Shown one piece after another: positions 36,426 to 46,439 of a DNA stretch of 64,000 bases (positions are counted from its first letter, which is position 1; the number at the start of each line of letters is the position of its first letter). Source of the DNA: Phyllostachys edulis (taxonomy: Eukaryota; Streptophyta; Magnoliopsida; Poales; Poaceae). A model generated the notes under the pieces. The model was not told the origin of the DNA. It did no database searches and saw only the letters and a program-made list of their open reading frames with translations. The position numbers and the translations under genes were made by a program. The stretch spans positions 103,360,826-103,424,825 of the forward strand of contig CM070546.1 of NCBI GenBank assembly GCA_036346405.1, given 5' to 3'.

Positions 36426-39400
36426 TGTAATGACCTGACCCTAGGGCACCCAAGAGGTCCTCCAGGGTCTCTAGGAACGTCCGTCAGGACCTCCCAGGAG
36501 ATCTAGGAAGGACCTCTCGGACAGTCCACCAAGACCTCCCAGGAGGTCCAGCAGGACCACCTGGAGGTCCAGGGGACAGACCCGAGTAGGTCTAGGAACT
36601 TAAGACTTCCCCAAGGGCCACGACCTGCTCCAAGGGAGGTCATGGGACTTAAAGAATTCTCAAGCTCACTGTGTTCTAAACCAGTCCCAAGGATCAATGG
36701 CTAGTTCACACAGCAAAAACAAGTGGTAACATACATCAAAAGCAAGCTTTATTAACAATCAAAGGAGTTGTTTACAAGAGGGCTTACAAGCCAGTAAATA
36801 AAATACAGCAGAAGGATAAACATATAGGGCCACCCGATAAACCACAGGCAATCGGCTGGAGGCGCATCCTAGTCGGCCAGGACCTCTAGGTCCACCGCGC
36901 AGATCACCCAGAAGCTCTCATTTCCTGCTAAAGACAGCATCAAGCAAGAGTGAGCACAACAACCGTGCTCGCAAGTTACACCCGTTAGATAACGAAATGA
37001 CATGCATAGATGGATATCACAAGGAAGGCTTATTATGGTTGATTTGCATAAAGCCAAGTTTCTTTCAAATACATGTATTAAGTTCTAAGGCAGTGGTACA
37101 ATAGATAAAATTCATTTTATCAAAGCAATTTTTCAGTTGGATAACTTTCATCATCAAGATGGTGAAGGATACCCTCCTATCACAAGGCTCCCTGCCCAAA
37201 CAATGGGATGACAATCCCAAAACCGGTTTAGTAAATATTTCTGAAAAACCCAAAACCAACATCTAACTCTGAGTAGCCTTTGCCAGCAAGTCCATGACCG
37301 CGGACACGGCTATTCGAATAGATTTACACTCTGCAGAGGTTGTGCACTTTACCCACATGACATGATTCCTCTAGTTTATCCGGTATCCGTCAATGCCACC
37401 TCTCACTGCCGAAGGTAAGAGGTCTAGAGTTCATGACAAGGCCTTTACAATGCATTATTCCACCACAGCTCCTCCTTGCTAAGGTTTCACTTTCTGTGGA
37501 TAGAAACCGTGAAAGCCCTCTGCGCCTGCGGGGAACAAGAGGTTATAAAGACCATTGGCCATGAAAGACCTCCCACACCTCCAATGGAACAACTTGTGGT
37601 AGAACTTTGCAAATTATTCAGCTAGGTCCCACGCCCCAAACTGGAGACATGTGGTTGCACGATTTTGGCATAGCCCATTATAGGCATGGCATTGGTCGCT
37701 CAAAGACCGGTCCTCACATGACTAGGGCGACTTTCACAAACCCTGGGCACCGGCCATAGAAATGGCATGGTCCCGTGCATACACATGCACCATCCATGCG
37801 ACCAGTTCGCCCCAGTCCAAATCTATTTTCCTTCTCTTTGCTTTCCCAGCAACATTTTCATACCTCCATGACAACCCAATGTCATGGTGAAAACATGTAA
37901 AACAGTAGTTGGTCATGTTGGTAAAGATTTTCCCAAATCAATACTTTTGGTCTAAACATGACTAAGTATATGTTTTTCAAATGGTCTTGGCTCACACTAT
38001 TGCATTAGCCAAGTTTGATCTAATGGTGACAACAGGTTCAGTCCAAAGTCAACAGTGGCCATACAAAGGGAGTAGGCATAGCTATGAATTTAAAACAGGT
38101 ATTGAAATAACTTGGTAGAAATAGGCATGTAGTATACATTAAAACAGGACATAAATAATTTGAATTATTGGGTGCAATATGATCAAAAGTGTAACTTGCC
38201 TCTTGCTTGATAGTGTAAGATTCTATTCTTTCTCACAGCCTTGGCTCTCTGGAAACGCCAAGATCTACACGGTCAAAGAACATGCTCAAATAAAGCTTCA
38301 ATAAGGAACCACAAGAACTCCAAAAGAAAAACAACAAAAGAACATTTTGCTGAGAACGTGTTCTTTGGGAGAGGTCCTAACTTACTGGGAGAAGGTCCAA
38401 TGAGGGAGGTCCTCACAAAAGACCAGAGAGGTGGCTTTAGCAAAAGGCCATGATGATGATGCTTGCGCAGAGTCCAAAGAGGTGATCTTCAGGTGAAGCC
38501 ATAGAGTTCTGAAGAGAACCCAAGAGAGGAGGTCCTGGGAGGATGCCATCATTCAATGTGGCGGTAAAACAAGAATGGAGTAGAACACAGGGAGACTTAC
38601 CAGGGATAAGGAAGAAATAATGGATGAATACGAGGTCGTGGAACACCGTGGCGGTTAAGGTTGGCACCAATGCTCTAGAGCCTCCAACGGTAGGCACTTG
38701 GTAATGGAGAACCCTGATGAAAGTTCTTGGCAGCAAAGTTTCCCCAAGAAGCCTTCTAAGCAAGAGTCAAATTGCTGAGTGTGGAAAAAGTTGTGGAAGA
38801 AAGGCTGGCTGGGCTACTTATAACCAAAACCGAGAAGGGGAAAAATAGAAGTGTACATGTCAAGGTAAGTGTGAACAATGGGTCAAAAGTAAGGGGGTGT
38901 CAGGGCAAGTGTCACCACCAATTTGGTGAAGGATAAAAGAAAAGGACAATGTGTGCTGTTAAAGGAGGAGACAAGAAAGAGAACAGTGTGCCACTAAGTG
39001 ACCAAATTCAGTGTAAGAGCCACGTATATGGCTGTATTTAATGCGACATGACATGCATTAAATGCACAAGGTACTTGTGTGGCGGAGAAAACTGAGAATG
39101 GGTAAGACTGGCAAGTGGGTCCAGTCAAACTTAGAAACAACCGGGTCAAAAGGGGGAGGTCCTGACCCGCAAGGAGGTTTTTGAGGAGGTCTGAAGGGCT
39201 TAGGAGGTCCTAAGATTAGAGAGCTCCAGAGGCTAAGAGGTCCAATGACTGGGGAAGTCCAGAAAACTACAAGGAGATCCTGGACAGGAGGTCCTTCGGT
39301 CAAGATCAAAAGCGTGGAAGGCCCCAGCGGTTAGATTTCCAAAGGAGGTCCTATTCCACAGAGGAGGTCGGACATGAGAAGGTCCTGACGGTCAGGATCA

Positions 39401-41019
39401 ACAAGAGGAGGTCCTGACTGTTAGGATCTCTTCAGAGGAGGTCCTACGAGCTCAATAGAGGTCTTGTGAGGAGGTCCAAAAGACAACAAGGAAAGTCTGA
39501 ATCTAAAAGAGGTCCAAACACAAAAGAAGGTCTAAACACAAAAGAGGTCCAAACCTCAAAGGTTTAAATACAAAAGAGAACTAGACCCCACAGGAGGTCC
39601 AAACTACAAAGGATCTAGACCTCAAAAGGAGATCTAAACTACCAACGGGTCTGAACCTCCAGGGAGGTCCAAACCATGAAGAGTGAGGGCATCCGAGGAG
39701 GTCCTGACGCTCAGATCTCAAAAGGAGATCCTGGACGGTCAAGATCTCAAAGGGGAGGACCCAAAGGGCTCGGGAGGAGGTCCTGCGAACTCAAGGAAGG
39801 TCCTCACCCACGGGGGAGAAAGTCCAAGCACTGGACCGGAGGTCCTGACCACAAGGTGGCCTCAACCTGCAAGGAAGATCCTTGCAAAGAGACTGGGAGG
39901 AGGTCTTGCGGCGAGGAGACCCAAAAGACTCAACATTGGGGAGGTCTTATGGACAGGAGGTCCAAAAGACCTGCTCATGGGAGGTCCGAAGATCAAGATT
40001 AAGGGAAAGGGGAGGTCCTGTTGGTTAAGACTAGAACGAAGGGATCCCGAATGGTTCAGACTAACTAGGAGGAGGTTTTAGTGGTTCAGATTCACACACA
40101 AGGGAGGTATGAACGGAGGAGATTCAAAGGACGAAATCCAGACGAGGAGATCTACAGGTCAAGATCTTGAAGGAGGTCTTGACGCCAAGATCAAAAAGGA
40201 GGAGGTCTGGATGGCTAAGATCTCCGAGGAGGTAACGATAGCCGATACAAACGCGGGAGGCTGGATCGCACGAGGAGGTCTTAGGCGAAGGAGATCTAGA
40301 CCTCGTGAAGGCTTGGGCTACGAATCCAGACGAGAGGAGGCCGGACATATACATGAGATTAAAGGAATCCTAATTGGACACTAGGAGGTTCAATTGAGCA
40401 CAAGGCGATTCAGTTGAATGCAAAGGACACCCAATGGGACACCTGGAAGGTTCAAGGAACACGTAAAAGGTTCCGTTGAACAAGGAGAGATCAATTGAAC
40501 ACAAAGAGGTCCAAATGAACACACACAGAGGATCCAAGGAAAGTCCATTGGAGCTTGAAGGGCTCAAGTGAGCACCAAGGAGCTTTGGAATGAACCCGAG
40601 GAGGTTCAAATGAACAAAGAGGAAAAAGGTTTGAACCATAAAGATATTAGTGCCAACAAAGAAGAGGCCTAAGTACCAAGGCGCCTAGATACCAAGGAGG
40701 TCTAGACTCACAAAAGAGTTCCAGACATAAAGGGATATGGCTTCAGGAGATAGCAGAGACAGGGAGGAAGGTCTGAGCATAAAAGATTGTCCAAATAGGA
40801 TAAAGGAAAGGAAATCTTATCAAGAGAAGGAAGGGTAGCTCCAGAGAGCTAGAGCAACACCAAAAGAACTAAGTTTTGGATTAGTTGAAGTTTAGTTTAG
40901 TCATTTTAAACTCTTCAAATTCTGAAATTCTCAAGTTAAGCTTTGAATTATCATCAAAACCAAATGGTTCATTTTATTTTGAAATTTTTTAAAAAGGCTC
41001 TGAAAATCAAGGTGTTACA
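36426..41019 (+). mobile_element. Long TGT...ACA element, copy C, nested in copy B
   Basis: It starts TGTAATGACC and ends AAGGTGTTACA. It is flanked by GAGGT at 36421-36425 and 41020-41024, a perfect 5-bp TSD. It carries the same ggctattcgaatagattt...ctgcagagg...tttacccacatgac block near 37309. Its right half is dominated by degenerate GGAGGTCCT-type repeats (39100-40750). ORFs there are repeat artefacts. No gag-pol is visible and no internal second LTR is seen, so I read it as a solo LTR or a non-autonomous unit. Confidence 0.8.
39100..40750. repeat. Degenerate purine-rich GGAGGTCC repeats in copy C
   Basis: Dozens of irregularly spaced gaggtcc / ggaggtcctga / agatct words occur, mostly on the plus strand. 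The first 170 bases of copy C contain the same word in both orientations (gaggtcc and ggacctc). This creates potential pairing within the left end and between the left end and this tract. Confidence 0.75.
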
Positions 41020-41024
41020 GAGGT

Positions 41025-41563
41025 TAAGGGCGGGCGATGGATGAAATGGTGGCAGCATGAACAGGCGATACAAATTCGGAATATAACTAATTAATACGGA
41101 TAATAAATTTTGGAATTAGAACTAATTCGGGGACCTAAATCTGAAATAAATTATTTTTTGTAAATTCGAATTAGAATTAGTTTGAAATAAAATTTAGAAA
41201 TAAAATAAAGTTTAGAATAAATTCAGAAATATATTTTTCAAATTGAAATTAATACTAATTAGTAATTACAAAAGTTTCATTTATTTAAGAGATACAATTC
41301 AGTATTCAAAATTATTCAAGAAAAATAATAAAATTCGGATTAAATAAATCAAAATTCAGAAATAAATTATAATCGTATATCAAATTAGGAAATATAATTA
41401 TGAAATAAAATAAATTCTGAAATAGACAAAATAAGTGCTAATATGGGATTTAGTATTAAATTCGGAATATATACACACATCAAAACTCTGAAATAATGTA
41501 CATTGTCTAATAAAATGAAATTCCGAAGTATAATTTCATAATTGAGATGAATTCTGAAATACA
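41025..41563 (+). mobile_element. Long TGT...ACA element, copy B, right part
   Basis: This resumes after copy C. It is AT-rich with repeated aaattcgga / attcagaaat words and ends near ctgaaataca at 41563. Beyond that, the sequence matches the flank at 24515-24960. The exact terminus is uncertain. Confidence 0.55.
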
Positions 41564-42044
41564 ATTATATTGGTAATAAATATAAACATCTACCCGGACC
41601 CCTTTTCTTGGGGCCAACTAAAAACTTCCGTGCAGTGGCCAGAGCTGTAAAATTTCTACTATAAAGATGCATTTTTATAAAGTTATATTGAATTCATTGT
41701 ATGCCACCAAAAGTTTGCCTCATTCCTTATATGACGTTTTCACTGACATCTGGGCTCTAACCCCACATGTTAATGACACAATAAAAGATTTCGTAAAATT
41801 CCAATAGCATATCAGCAATTAATCCTATATAGTTCTGTTTATGATGTTATACAGAGTTATGTCTTATGTGCTGCTATTAAACCAAACTTCTGATGTTTGC
41901 CAATGTGCCAACAGAGCAAATACTACTCGATTCGAGCGAACCCTTAAATACAGGGGATAAATGATAGACCATTCAAACAGGAAACCATCAATATTTCAAT
42001 TCAGTATATTATTGTATACACGTGCGTATGAGTTGCATTTGAAT
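41564..42044. repeat. Duplicated flank shared with 24515-24973 and 31489-31535
   Basis: The shared blocks include attgg.ataaa..ataaacat, cccggaccccttttcttg, atagttctgttt, cttatgtgctgct, aaaccaaac, actactcgattcgagcgaa and aaatgata...cattcaaacagg. The first copy is interrupted by the MULE and this one is not. The R gene lies just beyond this copy, and an R-gene scrap lies beyond the other. This supports a tandem duplication. Confidence 0.7.
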
Positions 42045-42096
42045 CCTCGGAGAATCACCGCTGTTGTTGCAGCCCAGGTCAAAGAAGAAAATTTTC
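42045..42096 (-). pseudogene. Scrap resembling a Pur-alpha exon
   Basis: The stretch tcctcggagaatcaccgctg followed by ttgttgcagcccaggtcaaa resembles 54411-54460. There the complementary strand encodes the FFFDLGSNNRGHYLRISE part of Pur-alpha. Only about 50 bases are recognisable. Confidence 0.5.
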
Positions 42097-42099
42097 AGT

Positions 42100-42522
42100 T
42101 TTAAACCAGAACACATCTTCGCGCTGGTGAACCGAGGTGGGGTTGCTGCTGTGGTGTGCACTCTGGTGTGGACGGTTGCACTTCAAGCCTTCTCAAGAGA
42201 CAGGTTTCTTTAGCTTTGTGCTTTGCTTCAGTGTGAACCTGTTCTAGTCTTTGCTTGGGATCTACGGGTGAGGTTTGTTGTGGTTTTGATGTTGCCCCGC
42301 TGGTTTTTGCTTGGTTAGAGCAGGTGTTGCTTTGGTAGGAGTTCTAGTTGTAGAGCTCCTTCCCGGTGTTGGTGCTCCCCCTTTGTGGGCGTTGTTGGTG
42401 CTGATGTCTCCCCTCTGAGAATAGGAATCATACGATGATGTTTGTAATTCTCTTCTTCTTTAGTGAATTGGCAAAGCTTGGGTTCAAAAAATATATAATT
42501 AAACAACAGATCCTCAAAAAAA
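42100..42522 (+). mobile_element. Possible 5'-truncated LINE 3' end
   Basis: A GT-rich stretch ends with ttctttagtgaattggcaaagc and A-rich tails (42487-42493, 42512-42522), similar in style to plant LINE 3' UTRs. No coding domain or TSD was confirmed. Confidence 0.35.
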
Positions 42523-42549
42523 AAATGAAGGAGGATGCACTATTACCTG

Positions 42550-45500
42550 TCATGAGATGAGGATATTTGGGATATGGCAGATCTTGAACCAATCCTTGCC
42601 TGTATCTTTTATGCAATTCTCGTTTAGTGCAGTGCTACAGCCAGTGACAGTCAACTCCTCCAGTGCAGTCAAGCATTGCAAACCTTCTGGCATTGAGACC
42701 AACTTTGGACAGCAGCTTATCTCCAGAGATTCAAGTGTTCGAAGTTCATCCAACCATTCTGGAAGGGCCTCCAATTCAGTGCAGTTCAGAATCCTCAGGT
42801 TCCGCAGTGTAGTAAGGTGCCGGATGGCCTCTGGCAAAACACGTAGCATCTCACAGTACTCGATCACCAGGTCCTCGAGTTTTGGTCTGTGCTGCAACAA
42901 TTTCCACTCATTGGAAGAAACATGACAATTTCTAATCCACAATCTCCTCAGAAGTGACGTAGATGTTAAAGATGACGGCCCAAAAATCCTCCCAACTGAT
43001 AACATTTCGCTACTGCTGATAACTGACAAATCTGCTATAGCATCTGGCAGGCACGGCTTCGGCCTCAGCTTTGGACATTCTGTTGCAGTGACAATTTTAA
43101 GAACAGGAAACATGTATAGCTCTGGTTGACTATCCTTACGATCCATTGCTGAAGAAGTTGTCCAAATCTCCAGGTTTGGTATGTCTTCAAAGTGGAGTTC
43201 CTTCAACGATTGGTATAATGTTCTTTTCTGTCTGTTCACAAGTATTTCAGAGCCCATGCTGTGAACACCGGTCATGTGGCGGAGCTGAAGAGACTGGAGA
43301 TAAGGAATATGCCCAAGGGGCGGGAGGCAACTACAGTTGGGGATGTTGCTTAAACTAAGGGATACAAGATTTGGAAGCAACAATTCCATGCCCTTCATCA
43401 TCCAACTGGGAAATTTAGTGCCCATGTAGCCATCTACTTCAAGGACTTCAAGGTTTTCAGGCGGCACGAGAACTTCAAGAAACGTTTCAACACTAGTCAG
43501 ATCATCGGAGGAACAAGAACTGGTCCATGACAAGGTCAAGCTGCCTAGTTTTCTCTTGTTTCTCAAGTTTGCTCTCTTCGCATCGGTCGTCAGATCCTTC
43601 TTGCATGACCAACATTCAATCCTCAGCTCACCAGTTAGAAGATTGAGGTCTTGTAGCTCTGCAATACTGCTATTTTTATCACCTACAATAAGTAAGGATA
43701 ATGTCTCAAGTTTAGTCCATTGCCCAAATCCATGAGGCAGTCTCTCCAAAGTTTGGCATTGGTCATTTCATAGGTGCTTTAGATTGGTGATGCTTGTTAT
43801 ACCATCAGGTAACTTAGTCAAATGTTCACATCCAATGACGTTCAAACTCTCCAACATCACAAGGTTGATTATAGAGTCAGGTAGCCTGCAAAGACTCCAG
43901 CACTGGAACAAGATCAAGACCTTCAAACTATGAAGATTGCCAATTGATTCAGGCAATTCCTCCAGACCAATATTCCATGACAGATCTAAAGTCTGCAAGT
44001 TTGGTAGATGACCTGTTGATATAGGCAATGCCAAACTGCTTGAATGATGTGATAAAATGAGAAGCTGAAGTTCTTGAAGGCCACCAATAGATCCTGGTAT
44101 TTCAGATAGACTACTACAGTGAGATAGATCCAAAGTATGTAATCTTGTTATGCGGCCTATTGAGTTTGGGATTGACTCAAGATCATTGCATTGTGATAAA
44201 TTCAGGTGCCACAAATTTGAGAGGTCACCGATATTTTTGGGCAATGCTTGGAGAATGCCACATTGCGAAAGGTTCAAAAAATGCAAATTTTGCAGACTGC
44301 ATATAGTGTCAGGTAGACTTTCGAGGTTGCTGCAGCCTTTCAAGTTCAAGGACTGCAAGCTTTGGAGTTTACCAATAGAGTTAGGTAATGTCTCAAGGAA
44401 ATTGCAAAGCGACATGTTCAGATTTTGCAGATTTTGGAGATGCCCAATGGTATCTAGTAGGTTCCGGAAGCAACAAGCTGAAAGATTCAAGGTCTCTAGG
44501 TTTTGAAGGCTGCATATTGACATGGGAAGAATATGAAGATTGCTGCAATTGGATAAGTGAAGAGCCTGCAAGTTGTGGAGGTTACTGATGCAATTTGGCA
44601 GAGTTCTGATAAGGGATGAAGAAATATCCAAGTATCTCAAGTGTTTCAATTTCCCAACTGACTGGGGGAGCTCCATAATTTGGCTGCCTCGCAAATCTAG
44701 TACTCGTAAGCACCTCCAGTGGAGAAACAGCTTAATGTCGAGAGCACAACCCCAGGAATGAAATGCGCGGACTTTGCGAAACATGCTCCAGAGAACTTCA
44801 GGCATCCCCATGTCATCAGCCAGTGATGCATAGCGGCATGCTTCAGTGCAGCCATTGACTTGCTTAGATTTAGAATTGATGATCTGAACTTCATCCCCTG
44901 CAACAGATTGAGCAAGGTCATGCACCAAGTGATGAATCTTGTACTTAACATTGCCATCTTCCTCTAATTCTTTCTTCAATAAATCATGCTGCTCTACTTC
45001 TTGAAGGAAAGACATCCACAATAAGTGCTCGAAACAGTCATTCGCTTTATCATAAACCGGTTGGCAGCCATACTTTGCAGGTTCAACAAAGCCAAGAGCA
45101 ACCCATTGCTGAATAAGCTTGTCCCTGTCAATTTCATGGTTTCTCGGAAACACTGAACAATATGCGAAGCACTGCTTTAGACCAGGTGGCATTTGGTCAT
45201 AGCTAAGTTTGAGAGATGGCAAGATTGTGTCTTCCTTATCCAGCTGACATATCTGACTATCCTTAACAGCAATCCATGATTCTTCATTCCTCTTGAACCT
45301 CAACATGCTCCCAAGGGCCTTCGCTGCCAACGGCACGCCACCGCATTTCCGGACAATCTCCTTCCCTACCCTGACCAACTTGGGATGCAAATCATCCTCC
45401 CCTTGCTCAAAAGCCTTCCCCTTGAACAGCTCCCAGCAATCATCATCTGACAGGCCCTTGAGCACGAACGGCGGCACGGTGCGCACCATCATGCCAACCT

Positions 45501-46428
45501 TGCGGCTCCGCGTCGTCACGATGATCTTGCTGCCCCGCTTGCCGTCCTTGAGGAGCAGCTTAAGCCTCTCCCACTCCTCCTGGTTCTCACTCCAGACATC
45601 ATCAAGAACAAGTAGATACTTCATGCCCGTGAATGTCTTGGACAAGAAATTTGCAATGGCCTCCAAGTTGGTCAGATCGCACTTCTCCTTGGTCGCGCTG
45701 ACGATCGGCTGAACCAGCGTCCTGAGGCTGAAGTCGACGGACATGGAGACCCAAATCCGGAGGTCGAACACCTCGTCGTTGGCCCTCCGGTCGTTGAACG
45801 CCAGCTGCGCGAGCGTCGTCTTGCCGAGGCCGCCAAAGCCGACGATGGGGATCACGGACACGTCCTCCTCGCTCGCCGCGTCGAGGACCAGCCTCATCAG
45901 CTTCTCCCTGTCGGCGGCTCTCCCCACCGTCTTGGCCTCGTCGACCATCGAGATGGTCTCGCGCTTCGGAGGAGCAGATGGGTGAGCCGGTGGAGAAATG
46001 TTGGGATTCAAACAGAGTTTGTCCCTCCCGGCGGCGACGACGTCCAGCTTGCGCCTCAGAGACCTCAGCCTGCGCGCCATGGCAACGGAGCGGAGGATGC
46101 GGAGGTCGGTGGTGAGGCCGCACACCGAGTTCTTGCCCCGGCCCCGGCGGGCGGCGCGCAGGTCGGTGTGGCATGCGTCGAGGAAGTCGTCGATGTCGTG
46201 GGCGACGTCCTTGAGCCTGCGCAGCCAGTCGCGGACGGCGCTGTCGCCGCCGCCACCGCCGCGCGCCTCGGCGTCCGCGAGAACGTCCCGAATGGTAGCG
46301 AACTCGCCCTCCATGGCTTTAAGGTCGGTCTTGAAGCTCGTCAGCAGTACGAGCTCGCCCCAGACGGAGGAGCCGAACTTGGCCAGCACCTCCTTCACGA
46401 TGCTCGATGCAAGAACCCCCTCCGCCAT
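42550..46428 (-). pseudogene. CC-NBS-LRR disease resistance gene (RGA-like) with one in-frame stop
   Basis: A single exon of 1,293 codons runs from ATG at 46428 to the stop at 42550. Residues 1-160 are a coiled-coil N-domain (EDVID-like LKDVAHDIDDFLD at 72-84). The NB-ARC has P-loop GFGGLGKTT (197-205), kinase-2 LLVLDDVW (272-279), RNBS-B KIIVTTRS (301-308), GGVPLA (363-368) and CFAYCSVFP (420-428). The MHD position reads IHH (498-500), not MHD. LRRs follow from about residue 560 (LPNSIGKLQSLQSLNL-type units). Codon 887 (43768-43770) is TGA. The same frame then continues for 405 residues to a normal C-terminus (GKDWFKICHIPNILIS). Such receptors detect pathogen effectors in the cytosol or nucleus and trigger hypersensitive death. 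With the stop, a product lacking the last LRRs is expected. A recent mutation, allele variant or sequencing error are all possible. Confidence 0.9.
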
Positions 46429-46439
46429 GGATGATCGCT

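Noticed and set aside
39676..40384. Several plus-strand ORFs of 91-132 residues
   Set aside because: They are generated by GGAGGTCC repeats lacking stops in several frames and are not conserved coding.
32683..41568. A TSD for copy B
   Set aside because: The five bases next to the left start (aaata) and right end (attat) do not match, so I left its boundaries approximate.
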